64,000 nucleotides of DNA from Streptomyces sp. 1-11 (GTDB taxonomy: Bacteria; Actinomycetota; Actinomycetes; Streptomycetales; Streptomycetaceae): NCBI RefSeq assembly GCF_007176755.1, contig NZ_BJTV01000019.1:91435-155434 (forward strand), in the 5' to 3' direction. Below, in pieces: positions 50,991-60,743 of the stretch; the first letter of the stretch is position 1; each line of letters starts with the position of its first letter. Below the pieces are notes generated by a model. It did no database searches and was not told the DNA's origin. It saw only the letters and a program-made list of their open reading frames with translations. The position numbers and the translations under genes were made by a program.

Positions 50991-51451
50991 GTCGTGGTGT
51001 TGAAAGCCCCCTGCTGCGCTGCCTGGCCCGCGCGGCCTGTAGGGGGGCACGGGGCGGCGTGACTTCGCGGCCCCTGGAAGACACTCAACGCCTGGCAGGT
51101 ACCGCCGCCGACTACGCCACCGTCCGTGCGGGCGGCCGCACGGATCGAGTGCGGCCAAGGGATGCGCGCGGTCCTGCACTCGGCGTTCACACGGCGCCGG
51201 CCCGCTTCCACATGGACCGGGATCTGCACCCTCTCGGCTTCGTCGTCCCGGACTCGCTCGTGGTCACCTACCGCGACCCGGAACCCGACGACATCGACGA
51301 TGTGGAACTGACCTCCACCGTCGTGGACCGGTTCTATGTACGGCACTGCCCCGCAGTCCCCGCAGGTGTGGGATGTGGTTGCTGCTCCGCGAGCTTGTCT
51401 CCGCCTGGCGTGCCGCTGACTACGGCGGGACCGAGTGTAGGTTGACCTGCA
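50991..51451. other. Intergenic region with a possible gene relic
   Basis: No complete gene. From about 51200 to 51360 on the plus strand one frame reads FHMDRDLHPLGFVVPDSL and continues with an acidic protein-like stretch (DPEPDDIDDVE), then loses coding character, so it may be the tail of a decayed gene. At the right end, CTGACT (51416-51421), a 16-nt spacer and TAGGTT (51438-51443) form a plausible promoter for the protease gene. Confidence 0.4.
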
Positions 51452-54400
51452 GTGTTCACTGCAGCACGCGGACTCGGGTCAACGCAGACGAGAGCCGTCA
51501 CCTCGGCAATGCTCGTACTGGCTCTGGCCGGCGGTGCTCTCACGGTTGGCGGCCAGGCGACAGCCGACGACACGTCCTCCGACGCGACCGCTACGGCTGC
51601 GGCTGCGGCCGAGCCACGGGACTTCGGTCCCGCTGAGGCCGACAACGAGAACACGGCCCGCGTGCTGGCCCAGGCCGAGAACCGCCGTATCGAGATACTT
51701 GCGGAGCGGACCGAGACGAGCTCCGCCTACGCCAACCCCGACGGTTCCCTGACGACCGAGGCGTTCGCCGCGCAGATCCGGGTGAAGCAGGACGGCAAGT
51801 GGAAGGACATCGACACCACGCTGTCCGATACCGGCGCCGACCTCACGCCCGAGACCGCGGCGGCACGTATCGCCGTCTCCGACGGCGGCGACACCGATCT
51901 GGCCTCAGTTTCGGACGGCGGCAAGACCTTCGGACTCGGCTGGCAGGACACCCTGCCGGCCCCCCACGTGGACGGCGACACCGCCTCGTACGCACTGGGT
52001 GAGGGCGAGACGCTCAAGGTGACCGCACTGCCCGAAGGCTTCTCCCAGAACGTGCTCCTCGACCAGGCACCACACGGACCGGTGACGTACCGAATCCCCT
52101 TGGAACTGCACGGACTGCGCCTGTCCGAGGCCAAATCGGGGCACCTGCTGCTCAAGGACTCCTCCGGTGACCTGGTGGCCGAGGCGCCCGCACCGACGAT
52201 GTGGGATTCCAGCAAGGACAAGCTGTCCGGCGAGCCGAAGAACCAGGCTCGGGTGGACGCTGACATCGAGACTTCCTCGGACGGCTCGCAGACACTGGTC
52301 CTCACGCCGGACGCCGACTTTCTGGCCGCAGCCACCTACCCGGTGACGGTGGATCCGACATCCACCCTCGCGGTGACCACGGACACCTGGGTGGCCACCA
52401 ACTATCCCGACTCGCAAGTCTCGTCGGCGGAACTGAAATCGGGAACGTACGACGCGGGTTCCACCAAGGCCCGCTCGTACCTGAAGTTCGACGTCTCGGA
52501 CTTCGCGGGCAAGCACATCACCGACACCAACCTCGCGCTGTACTCGTATTGGTCCTCCTCATGCTCGACATCAGGCGCGGGCACCCAGGTGCGGCGAATC
52601 ACCTCGTCATGGTCGTCCTCGAGCGTCACCTGGGCCGACCAGCCCTCGACGACCACAACCGGAGCCGTCACCAGCACCGCCGCCAAGGGCTACTCGGACG
52701 CCTGCCCGGCCGGCACCGTGAACTTCGATGTCGACGACATCGTGCAGGCGTGGGCCGACGGGTCCGCGAACTACGGCATCCAGCTGCGCGGCGCAGACGA
52801 GAGCGACTCCCTGACATGGCGCCGCTTCCGATCAGCGAACTACATCTCCGGTGACAGCTCCGTCGAGCCGCATTTGACCGTGACGTACAACTCGTACCCG
52901 TCCACGGCCGCGCAGATCCTTCCCGTCTCCGGGACCATCACCCAGGACGCCACCCCCACCCTCCAGGCACGTGCGACAGATGGCGACGCCGACCAGCTCC
53001 GCTACACCTTCGAGGTGTGGGACAGCGGACTGACCACCCGGAAGACCACCGGCAGCTCCAAGTACGTCCTGTCCGGCAGCATCGGCACGTGGACCTCCGG
53101 GGCGCTGGGCGCGGGAACGTACAAGTGGCGGGCCAGGGCGTATGACGCCACCGACCTGTCGAAGGCCTGGTCGGCATGGCGGACCCTGACCGTCGACCCG
53201 ACGGCTCCGGCCGCGCCCACGATCACCAGCACCACTCACGGATCGTCCGTCAACTGGTATTCGACGGACGACTTCACCGGCACCCTCGCTGCCGACGACA
53301 CGAGCGGCATCGACGGGTACGCGGTCAAGGTCGACCAGAGCCCGGCCACCAGCGCCGGCACCACCGTCACCCAGACCTCCACGGGGATATCGGCCCCGGA
53401 CCGGAGCGACGGCAGCTGGTACGTCCACGCGGCGGCACGCAACGCAGCCGGACTGTGGTCGCCTACCCAGACCCTCCCCTTCAACGTCGACACGACAGCC
53501 CCGGGCGCACCGACCGTCACCTCCTCCACACACCCGCTGAGCACCTCCACCTACGCCAGCCGCACGGCAGCCTTTGCCTGGACCGCTCCGAAGGACACCG
53601 CAGGTGTGTCCGCGTACGCGGTCGCCGTGGACCAGAACAGCGCGACGATGCCCGCCAGCACCGGCCCCACCCAGAGCTCCACGTCCTACACCACCACGGT
53701 GAGCGGCGACGGCACCTGGTATCTGCATGTGCGCGCCAGGGACAAGGCCGGCAACTGGTCCGGGTCCGCCGCCCACTACGCCTTCGCGGTCAACTCCACG
53801 CTGGGCCTGCTACCCACGGTCACGTCCTCCTCCCACCCCGATCAGACGGCCGCCTACAAGGCGACCGCGTTCAAGGCGGCGTGGACGACCAGCACCACCG
53901 CGACCGGCTACAGCTACACCGTGGACTCCAGTGCCACCACCGTCCCAGACACCACCACCGATTCCACGACCGCAAGCTACAGCAGCACCACTTCGCCAGG
54001 CACGTGGTACCTGCACGTACGCGCCGTCAACTCGGCCGGAACCTGGGGGCCTGCGGCGCACTACCGCTTCACCGTGGACACCACCGCGCCCGCCGCGCCC
54101 ACGGTCTCCTCGCCGGACTTCCCGGACGACGCCTGGGCCGGTGACGCCGGCGACACCGGGACCTTCACACTGACGTCCGCAGACAAGGGGTTGGACACCT
54201 TCACCTACGCCCTGGACGGCGGTACGGCGACCACGGTCTCCGCCTCCGCCGCGACCACCGCGATCGACCTGACCCCGGCCAGCGAGGGCAGCCACAAGCT
54301 GACCGTCACCGCCACGGACAAGGCCGGCAACACGTCCGCGGCGACCGTCTACACCTTCCACGTCGGCGCAGCCGGCCTCACCGCTCCCCTGTCCGGCGAA

Positions 54401-56038
54401 GAGATCGGCCACTCGGTCACCCTCGCCGCAGCCGGACCTTCGGACCTGACCGGAGCCACTTTCCAGTACCGGCGCGGCGACAGCGACGGCTGGTCGGACA
54501 TCCCAGCCTCCGCCACTGTCGCCCCTGGTAACACTGCGGTCACCTGGCCGGTCACCATGAGCGGCGGGGTCACCCCGGCGCTCACCTGGACCACCGACGC
54601 CATCACCGACGACGGCGACCTCCAGGTGCGAGTGACCTTCACGGGCGCCAATTCTCCGGCGCCCTCCGCACCCGTCGCCGTCCTCCTGAACCGGGTCAAG
54701 GTCACCGACCAGGGAACCGACCTGGATTCTCTGGCCGCACCGACCTCCACCGAGTCCTACGCGCTGGAGACGGCCGAGGACCGGGCCGAGGCCTCCCCCG
54801 ACGCCCTCGCCCCGCCCTACCTCGACCAGGACACCGGCAAGCTCGTCGCCCCGGTCACCGACAGCGCTGCGAAGACCGACGCCACCGCCACGATCTCTTT
54901 GACCGATGTCCCGGTCGACGAGGGCGGCGACGACACGACTCTGGCCGACGCGGACGAGGCAGCCGACGGCACCACCACGACCGAGGACGACGTGGCCGAC
55001 GCCGTTGCCACCACCAACGCCACCGTGGTCCCCACCACCAAGGTCGTCGACCACAGCCAGGCCGAACTCGACTCCATCGCGGACGAAGTACTGCTGCTCG
55101 ACGAGGACGATCTGCCCGGTGCCTCCGCGCTCGCCAGTGCCGAGGTCGACGCCGAGACGAACAAGGTCATCGTCGAGATCGCCGCAGACAACGCCCCACT
55201 CACCGACGCGCTCGGCCAGCGGTACGGCATCGACACCGTCACCGTTCGCGTCAACCCCGGGGTCAGCCAGTTCCAGGAGACATCGACCCGGTGGACAGAC
55301 AAGAACCCCTTCAAGGGAGGCGCCGGCTACGAGGCCCACTGGCCTGACGGCGATCTGCACAACAAGCTGAAGGTGTGCACCACCGGCTTCGCCTGGACGT
55401 ACAACCGCCACCCGTACATCGTCAGCGCCGGACACTGCACCTACGCCAATGGGTACATGGACAGCTGGGACAACAGCGGCACCGACAACTCGGTCACGGT
55501 CGGCTTCGTCGACGTCGACAACTACGCCAACGACAAGGGCTCGGTGAAACTCTCCGGCCAGAACTACTACTCGGGCGACCTTACGCTGATCAAGGTCAGG
55601 GAGAACTCGTACAACGTGTCGGCGCGCATCTACCAGCACGACAGTGTGATGCGGCGGGTGGACAACCGCTTCACCACACGCTCGTCCAAGGGACAGAAGT
55701 TCTGCACCGGAGGTGCCCGCTCCAGCGAGGTGTGCGGCTGGAAGGTCACAGAGACCAGCAAGCGCTTCAAGTACTCCAACGGTGACGTGGTACACAACAT
55801 GACCGTGGGCCAGAAGAACTCCGGATCGTGCGTGATCTCCGGCGACTCAGGCGGCCCCGTCTACACCGTGAAGTCGAACGGACACGTCAACGCGAAGGGC
55901 ATCATCTCAGGTGCCGGCTGCGACTCGGTGAGTGACGACGGCGAGTGCAGTGACGGCTGGGACGGCAAGTGCACGGTGTTCTTCACGGACATCGCTCTGG
56001 CAGAAAAGGCGCTTCCCGGAGGGGTCAAGAAGTGGTGA
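51452..56038 (+). CDS. Secreted multidomain protein: RHS-type N-terminus, DNRLRE, Ig-like repeats, trypsin-like protease
   Basis: 1528 aa, GTG 51452 (no SD; -10 TAGGTT 8 nt before, possibly leaderless). A signal peptide ends ...TVGGQATA. Residues ~70-290 (SSAYANPDGSLTTEAFAAQI, FGLGWQDTLPAPHVDGDTASY) match the N-terminal region of Streptomyces wall-associated RHS proteins. Then a DNRLRE-type domain (~315-480: SYLKFDVSDF, YGIQLRGADES) and several ~90-residue Ig/FN3-like repeats beginning with TAPAAPT(I/V) (~480-940). Two further acidic regions follow. The C-terminal ~230 residues are an S1 protease with VSAGHCT (His), GDLTLIKV (Asp) and SCVISGDSGGPVY (Ser). It may be a cell-wall or toxin-like protein with a protease in place of the RHS/toxin part. 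Confidence 0.82.
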   Translation: MFTAARGLGSTQTRAVTSAMLVLALAGGALTVGGQATADDTSSDATATAAAAAEPRDFGPAEADNENTARVLAQAENRRIEILAERTETSSAYANPDGSLTTEAFAAQIRVKQDGKWKDIDTTLSDTGADLTPETAAARIAVSDGGDTDLASVSDGGKTFGLGWQDTLPAPHVDGDTASYALGEGETLKVTALPEGFSQNVLLDQAPHGPVTYRIPLELHGLRLSEAKSGHLLLKDSSGDLVAEAPAPTMWDSSKDKLSGEPKNQARVDADIETSSDGSQTLVLTPDADFLAAATYPVTVDPTSTLAVTTDTWVATNYPDSQVSSAELKSGTYDAGSTKARSYLKFDVSDFAGKHITDTNLALYSYWSSSCSTSGAGTQVRRITSSWSSSSVTWADQPSTTTTGAVTSTAAKGYSDACPAGTVNFDVDDIVQAWADGSANYGIQLRGADESDSLTWRRFRSANYISGDSSVEPHLTVTYNSYPSTAAQILPVSGTITQDATPTLQARATDGDADQLRYTFEVWDSGLTTRKTTGSSKYVLSGSIGTWTSGALGAGTYKWRARAYDATDLSKAWSAWRTLTVDPTAPAAPTITSTTHGSSVNWYSTDDFTGTLAADDTSGIDGYAVKVDQSPATSAGTTVTQTSTGISAPDRSDGSWYVHAAARNAAGLWSPTQTLPFNVDTTAPGAPTVTSSTHPLSTSTYASRTAAFAWTAPKDTAGVSAYAVAVDQNSATMPASTGPTQSSTSYTTTVSGDGTWYLHVRARDKAGNWSGSAAHYAFAVNSTLGLLPTVTSSSHPDQTAAYKATAFKAAWTTSTTATGYSYTVDSSATTVPDTTTDSTTASYSSTTSPGTWYLHVRAVNSAGTWGPAAHYRFTVDTTAPAAPTVSSPDFPDDAWAGDAGDTGTFTLTSADKGLDTFTYALDGGTATTVSASAATTAIDLTPASEGSHKLTVTATDKAGNTSAATVYTFHVGAAGLTAPLSGEEIGHSVTLAAAGPSDLTGATFQYRRGDSDGWSDIPASATVAPGNTAVTWPVTMSGGVTPALTWTTDAITDDGDLQVRVTFTGANSPAPSAPVAVLLNRVKVTDQGTDLDSLAAPTSTESYALETAEDRAEASPDALAPPYLDQDTGKLVAPVTDSAAKTDATATISLTDVPVDEGGDDTTLADADEAADGTTTTEDDVADAVATTNATVVPTTKVVDHSQAELDSIADEVLLLDEDDLPGASALASAEVDAETNKVIVEIAADNAPLTDALGQRYGIDTVTVRVNPGVSQFQETSTRWTDKNPFKGGAGYEAHWPDGDLHNKLKVCTTGFAWTYNRHPYIVSAGHCTYANGYMDSWDNSGTDNSVTVGFVDVDNYANDKGSVKLSGQNYYSGDLTLIKVRENSYNVSARIYQHDSVMRRVDNRFTTRSSKGQKFCTGGARSSEVCGWKVTETSKRFKYSNGDVVHNMTVGQKNSGSCVISGDSGGPVYTVKSNGHVNAKGIISGAGCDSVSDDGECSDGWDGKCTVFFTDIALAEKALPGGVKKW

Positions 56039-56526
56039 GACGAACGGTGAGACTCACAGTCCTCGCCGCCGTGTCCGTCGTGGCGATGACCGCGTCGGCG
56101 TGCAGCAGCCCCAAGCCCTGCGCCGGGGTCGGCGTCACCTCGCAGATCGGCGTGATGTTCCTCCAGCGGGGCTACACCGACCTGGCCGGCGCCTCCTACG
56201 AACTCTGCGCAGGAGGCAGATGCGGCAAGGGCCACTTGGCACAGGAGGACATCACGCGGATCAGCCTGCGCCTTCCCGACGACGTGGATGAGCACCTCGG
56301 CACAGTCCGTTTCCGCGTCACTCCCAAAGGGAGCAACCATCCCGAGATCGACTCGTCCACCGACGTCAGACTGACCCGCCAGCCCGACGGCTGCGGTGGC
56401 GGCGCCTACAGCGAAGGCCTCGCCTTCACCAAAGAAGGCGGCCTGACCACGAAGATCCCGCCCAGCGTGAGAGCGGCCTGGCGCAAGCATCTCGAGTCAC
56501 TGGCCTCGTCCTCCGAGTCCTCCTGA
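56035..56526 (+). CDS. Small lipoprotein coupled to the protease gene
   Basis: 163 aa, GTG 56035 overlapping the protease stop (GTGA), so translationally coupled. The signal peptide RLTVLAAVSVVAMTASAC has the lipobox ASAC. The mature part (CAGVGVTSQIGVMFLQRGYTDLAGASYELCAGGRCGKGHLAQEDITRISLRLP) has five Cys and looks beta-rich. No family recognised. Being second in a two-gene operon with a large secreted protease, it could be an inhibitor, chaperone or surface partner of the protease (inference). Confidence 0.7.
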   Translation: MRRTVRLTVLAAVSVVAMTASACSSPKPCAGVGVTSQIGVMFLQRGYTDLAGASYELCAGGRCGKGHLAQEDITRISLRLPDDVDEHLGTVRFRVTPKGSNHPEIDSSTDVRLTRQPDGCGGGAYSEGLAFTKEGGLTTKIPPSVRAAWRKHLESLASSSESS

Positions 56527-56531
56527 CACGC

Positions 56532-56570
56532 GCTCCTCTCCACAGCCGGTTGCCGGCTGTGGAGAGGAGC
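56532..56570 (+). terminator. Strong hairpin terminator
   Basis: Perfect 18-bp stem (56532-56549 / 56553-56570) with a TTG loop directly after the lipoprotein stop. Confidence 0.85.
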
Positions 56571-56610
56571 TGACAGCCAGATGCGGTGCCCGCAACCTCG
56601 CCGCCAGGCG

Positions 56611-56778
56611 TCAGTAGTACAGCGTGGGACTGCAGCTGGTGTGGTGCAGGGCGCCCGTGCTGGTGTACACCTTCACGCAGGAGTAGGCGCTTCCGCTGGT
56701 CGCAGGGAATGTGGCGACGTTGTAGTTGATCGGCCCGAACTGTCCGGTCCGGTTGAGGGCGTACGTCACCGACTTCAC
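56611..56778 (-). pseudogene. C-terminal fragment of a small secreted protein
   Basis: 55 codons from GTG 56778: VKSVTYALNRTGQFGPINYN, then a beta-rich stretch with two Cys and the end TSCSPTLYY. The composition is that of the mature part of a small secreted Streptomyces protein, but the signal peptide is missing; a stop codon lies a few codons upstream of the GTG. AAGGGGG precedes the GTG at 5 nt, so expression as a tiny cytoplasmic peptide cannot be excluded. More likely a relic. Confidence 0.45.
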
Positions 56779-57187
56779 CGCTGCCCCCTTATTTTAGAGG
56801 GAAGCCGCCCCGTGGATCGCTCGCGCACGGCACGTCCTGCGCTGGGCCCGACAACCGTTGCTGTCCGCGCCGGCCTTGCCAGAACCGAACAACTCGATCC
56901 GGCAACAGAGGCGCGCCGGCCCCCTCACCGAGTTACGGGACATTGGTGGGTTGTTGGCGGGATGGTAGGGGTGGTTGACGGTGGACCAGGGGTGGGTGTC
57001 GAGCCCGGCGTGGTGGGGCAGCGGGCTAGGCGGACGTGGACGCGGGGGCGCGCGCGGACATCGTCCGTGGAGACGCGGCCCTTAGGTGTGTCCGGCTGGA
57101 GGTGTGACGGGGCGACGCGGATCGCGGGCGTCCCCCAGATCCAGAGGTGGTCCCGTCGGGTCGATGCGAGGATGTCAGTCGGTCGAC
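56779..57187. other. Intergenic region without a recognised gene
   Basis: Contains an AT-richer patch (TTATTTTAGAGG near 56789) and a GT-rich stretch (56940-57010). It probably holds the promoter of the HEAT-repeat gene. Nothing else recognised. Confidence 0.45.
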
Positions 57188-59254
57188 GTGCGGCGGACTG
57201 ACGGGGTGGCGGTGGCGGATACTTCGGTCGAGGCGGTGGATGCGGTGGACTGGAGCCGGTACCGGACGGGCGTGCCGGAGCAGCGTCCCGTCAAAGAGGT
57301 CCCGGCGGCGCTGCGCCGCCTGGTCGAGTGGGGCGCGGCGGCGACGGAGGAGGACTGCCATCGGCTGTACTCCTGCCTGTTCGTCCCAGGAGGCGGGCTG
57401 CCATCGGCCGCGGCCGCGGCCCTGCCGTTTCTCACGGCGCTCGCTTGCGACCCCGCCAACGGCGCACGAGTCACTCTCGTCGAACTGCTCGGTGCTCTGA
57501 ACGGCGCGGCGCGCGAGGCCGGTGAACAGGGCACTCACGACGCGTGGCGGGAGGAGTGGCGGCGTCAGGGCGACAAGATCACGGCGCTCCTCGCGGACCC
57601 CGTGCCGAGCGTGCGGCGCGCCGCTCTCCTCCTCGCGGACGACGACGCGCTGCTCGAACGGTGGCACGCCGAGACGGACCCGGCCGTACGCCTGCCCCTC
57701 CTGCTGGCGCTGGGCGCCCGCGCCGCGACGACCGCCGGCGCGCCCAGGACCGGGTCTCCCGGTGGCCGGGACCGGTTCGCCGGCGCGGTGGAGGCGGTGC
57801 TGAGCCGGGTGCTGCGCGACGGCGAGCCGGTGATGAAGGTGGCGGCCGTGATCGCCCGGGCGTCCCTCGATCGCGACGCCCCCCTCCGGCATGCCGACCT
57901 GCTGCTCAGCGTCCTCGCCGATCCGGCGGTACGGCCCCGGTTCGAGCGGATCTGGTGGCTGCCGGAGGTCGAGACCCCCTTCACCCGTGAAGACGTCGCA
58001 GCATGGGTGTCCGGTCTCCTCGACCACGTTCCCCCGGCCGCCCTGTCGTTCGTGACCCGGCTGGCTGAGGCGGCGGAACGCACCGCGGACGACGGGCTGC
58101 GCCGGGTCGTCCTGGACGAGGCGTGGCGGCACCTGGTCGTGCGGCGTTCCGCAGCATGGACGGTGCTGCCCCTCGCGGCACGGATGCTGGACTGTGCCGA
58201 CGACTGCGTGCGGCTCAAGGCCGCGCACCTCCTCGCAATGCTCGCCCCTGCCTCAGGCCCGTACGCCGACCGCCTGGCGGCACTGCTCGACGATCCCGGG
58301 ACCGACGAAGTCTCCTGTATCGAGGGGACCGTCGGCGACTTCGCACGCTGGGCCCTGGTCCGGCTGGGTGACCCCCGCGGCCTCCCCGGCCTGGTCGAGT
58401 CGCTCTGTGCGCCCTGCCGGGAGCAGTTCGGGCGCAGCTGGGTGGCGGGCGATCCGCGCCGGCCGGAGATGCACGAGGTCCTCGCGCCGCTGCGCGAGCA
58501 CGCCAACGTCCTGCTGCCCGCGCTGCTGGAGGAGGTGCGGCAGGACCACGAACGGCACGGCGACCACGGCGAGATCATGGGCACCTTGCTGCGGGTCGCC
58601 GAGGAGTGGGGGCCGGACGCGCTGCCCGCGCTCCCGGTCGTCCTGCCGCTCCTGAAGGACACGCGGTACTCGTTGCGCGTGGTCGACGTGCTGCTGGCGA
58701 TGGGTCCCGGTGCCGCCTCGACGGCGTCCGCCGTGCGCGACGCGGTCGTCCTCGAACACCCGGGCAACCACCACAGGACCGCGTGGGCCGCGTGGCGCAT
58801 CGCGGGGGGCGACGACGGCACCGCCCTGCGGCTCCTGGGCGAGGCGGTGCACGACGAGCAGGCGTCCCCGTACGGGCCGGTCCTCCTCCTGTCCGACTTC
58901 GGCCCCGCCGCCGCGGCGCATGCCGGACGGGTGCGTGAGGTCATGGAGAACGCCGAGCATGGGAAGGTGACGGCGGCGGTCGCCCTGTGGGCGATCACCG
59001 GCGAACCGGGTGCCGCCCTGGCGGTGCTGGAGCAGGTCGTCGTGCGCTTCACCGGGGACGACGACCGCTACGGCGACCTCGCCGAGGCACTCCGCGGGTT
59101 TTCGCGCATCGGCACGGTCACGCCGGCCGCACGGCGGGCCCTGCGCCTCGTCGGCGCCCGCGATCTGCGGCTGTCCGCCCACCGGGACTACCGGGCCGTC
59201 CTCGACGACCAGGAACTGCGCACCGCCATCGCCGCAGTGCTCGCGCTTCCCTGA
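57188..59254 (+). CDS. HEAT-repeat protein
   Basis: About 688 aa, almost entirely helical. Repeating units such as VRRAALLLADDDALLERW, VRLPLLLALGARA, PVMKVAAVIARASLDR, VRLKAAHLLAMLAP and YSLRVVDVLLAMGPGAASTASAVRDAV fit HEAT/armadillo solenoids used for protein binding. No enzymatic motif, signal peptide or membrane segment. The start is uncertain: ATG 57164 and GTG 57188, 57206 and 57212 are all in frame, and none has a good SD. Its function is unknown; in Streptomyces such solenoid proteins are often cytoplasmic scaffolds. A small hairpin overlaps the stop codon. Confidence 0.7.
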   Translation: MRRTDGVAVADTSVEAVDAVDWSRYRTGVPEQRPVKEVPAALRRLVEWGAAATEEDCHRLYSCLFVPGGGLPSAAAAALPFLTALACDPANGARVTLVELLGALNGAAREAGEQGTHDAWREEWRRQGDKITALLADPVPSVRRAALLLADDDALLERWHAETDPAVRLPLLLALGARAATTAGAPRTGSPGGRDRFAGAVEAVLSRVLRDGEPVMKVAAVIARASLDRDAPLRHADLLLSVLADPAVRPRFERIWWLPEVETPFTREDVAAWVSGLLDHVPPAALSFVTRLAEAAERTADDGLRRVVLDEAWRHLVVRRSAAWTVLPLAARMLDCADDCVRLKAAHLLAMLAPASGPYADRLAALLDDPGTDEVSCIEGTVGDFARWALVRLGDPRGLPGLVESLCAPCREQFGRSWVAGDPRRPEMHEVLAPLREHANVLLPALLEEVRQDHERHGDHGEIMGTLLRVAEEWGPDALPALPVVLPLLKDTRYSLRVVDVLLAMGPGAASTASAVRDAVVLEHPGNHHRTAWAAWRIAGGDDGTALRLLGEAVHDEQASPYGPVLLLSDFGPAAAAHAGRVREVMENAEHGKVTAAVALWAITGEPGAALAVLEQVVVRFTGDDDRYGDLAEALRGFSRIGTVTPAARRALRLVGARDLRLSAHRDYRAVLDDQELRTAIAAVLALP

Positions 59255-59270
59255 CGCCCGGTGGCGTCAG
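59251..59270 (+). terminator. Short hairpin overlapping the HEAT-repeat stop codon
   Basis: CTGACGCC (59251-59258) and GGCGTCAG (59263-59270) with a CGGT loop; the stop TGA is inside the left arm. A weak terminator candidate. Confidence 0.45.
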
Positions 59271-59435
59271 GCCCTGCGAGCGCTCCACCAGGGGCGTCGT
59301 TGCCGCCGGCCGACGGGCCGCGACTGGAACGATGGACGTCAGTCATCGCGCATATTCGCTTGACAAGCGCTTTCCCGACTCGGGCCGCACCCGCCTGTCT
59401 TCCGGCTTAGCAGGTCACGACCGGCCCATCGAAGG

Positions 59436-59630
59436 TCAACCGCACCGTGCCAACTCGCCGTACTTCATGCCGCTGGAGTAGAGGAACCCCTGCTGACTGC
59501 GACCCATGAACTTGATGCCTCGGGTACGCCGCTCCACGTGGGTCAGCCGGAGGACCACGGTGCCCGACTCTGTCGAGAGCTCCAAGAGGTCACCGGGCTG
59601 GAGGTCCTCGGCGAAGACATCGAATGTCAT
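59436..59630 (-). CDS. Small conserved-looking protein
   Basis: 64 aa: TFDVFAEDLQPGDLLELSTESGTVVLRLTHVERRTRGIKFMG, a predicted small beta-barrel (hint/SH3-like pattern with DLQPGDLLEL), ending in YSSGMKYGELARCG. TACCAT (59643-59638 on the minus strand) ends 7 nt before ATG 59630 and there is no SD, so the mRNA is probably leaderless. Function unknown. It lies between decayed genes but itself looks intact. Confidence 0.6.
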   Translation of the reverse strand: MTFDVFAEDLQPGDLLELSTESGTVVLRLTHVERRTRGIKFMGRSQQGFLYSSGMKYGELARCG

Positions 59631-59722
59631 GGCGGCGATGGTAAGGCTTGATCGCGAGATGCATCAGCGAGTGAGAACTGCGAGCTGCTTGAGCAGACCA
59701 GCCACAGTGGGATGATCTTGTT

Positions 59723-59838
59723 GTGGCTGGTGTGATCACAGCGTCCGAGCCCTCCTGGATACCCCCGTTCAGCGGGCTCAGCCCGCGGCAGTTCGGCAAG
59801 CTGATCACCGCGCTCCGGCGCGAGGGTGCAGATCCGTC
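59723..59838 (+). mobile_element. IS5-family transposase N-terminal remnant
   Basis: From GTG 59723 the translation AGVITASEPSWIPPFSGLSP followed by RQFGKLITALRREGADP is the N-terminus of a common Streptomyces IS5-type transposase. After about 38 codons the similarity stops, and the rest (SALGLRTVAINTLADVG...) is unrelated. The DDE domain is absent, so this is an inactive insertion-sequence fragment. The GNAT gene begins on the other strand within 100 bp. Confidence 0.65.
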
Positions 59839-59929
59839 CGCCCTCGGTCTCCGTACCGTCGCGATCAACACGCTCGCGGACGTAGGGACAGTGGTGGGCT
59901 GTCCTGTGATGATCGACGGCTCGGCCGGT

Positions 59930-60463
59930 TCACGCCTGGAACTCGGTGAGATCGATGGCGTGAACGCGCAGCGGGTAGCCGTACACCGGGTGTGCCGTCT
60001 CCCGCTCGGGGATCATGCCGAGCTTGCGGATGACGTTCTCGGAGGCGTTGTCACCCACCCGGTTGATACTGATGACGCGGTCCAGGCCGCGGTCCTGGAG
60101 AGCGAACTCCAGCGTGGCGTGGGCGGCTTCGGAGGCGTATCCCTGGCCCCAGAACTGTGAGCCGATCCGCCAGCTGATCGCCACAGCGGGCATCACCTCC
60201 GGCAGGAACTCGGGCACGGACAGTCCCGTGAAGCCGATCAGTTCGCCCGAGGCCAGCAACTCGACGGCGAAGAGTCCGAAGCCCTCCTCGTCCCACTCCT
60301 CCTCCCATCGCTCAATGTCCTCGGCCGTGGCGTCCAGGTCGCGCACCGAGCCGTCATCGATCCAGTGCATGACCCGGAGGTCAGCGTTGATGTCCGCCAT
60401 CGGCGCGAGGTCGTCGTCGTGCCAGCTACGGAGGAGGAGACGGGGTGTGCGGATCTCGGTCAT
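59930..60463 (-). CDS. GNAT-family N-acetyltransferase (RimJ/RimL type)
   Basis: 177 aa. TPRLLLRSWHDDDLAPMADIN is the usual start of Acetyltransf_3 proteins. ELIGFTGL, AISWRIGSQFWGQGYASEAAHATLEFAL (acetyl-CoA P-loop, Q/GxGxA-like QGYASEA) and SINRVGDNASENVIRKLGM follow. It transfers acetyl from acetyl-CoA to an amine or ribosomal-protein N-terminus; the substrate is unknown. ATG 60463 after AGGATGGGCGC. The 3' end overlaps the region next to the transposase remnant, yet the domain is complete. Confidence 0.85.
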   Translation of the reverse strand: MTEIRTPRLLLRSWHDDDLAPMADINADLRVMHWIDDGSVRDLDATAEDIERWEEEWDEEGFGLFAVELLASGELIGFTGLSVPEFLPEVMPAVAISWRIGSQFWGQGYASEAAHATLEFALQDRGLDRVISINRVGDNASENVIRKLGMIPERETAHPVYGYPLRVHAIDLTEFQA

Positions 60464-60743
60464 GCGCCCATCCTGCCGAAGTCAAGCGCCCCATCGGTAA
60501 TCCGGCGCTCGCCCGCGCTGCCGCTGCGGAACCACAAGGCATCAAGCCGCCTGCACCGCATACCGTGACGGGCGAAACATCGGGCCGCCGGCCGGACATA
60601 CGACGTGCCGCTCGGCGCACCGAGATCATTCACGGAATCGCGGCCAGAGCCACTGCCGCAAGTACGCCGACATCCGGCAGGCGGAACACCCCAGGCCTGG
60701 GTCCCCCATCTCTTCAGTCAAGATCGTGGGCCAGGATGGCGAT

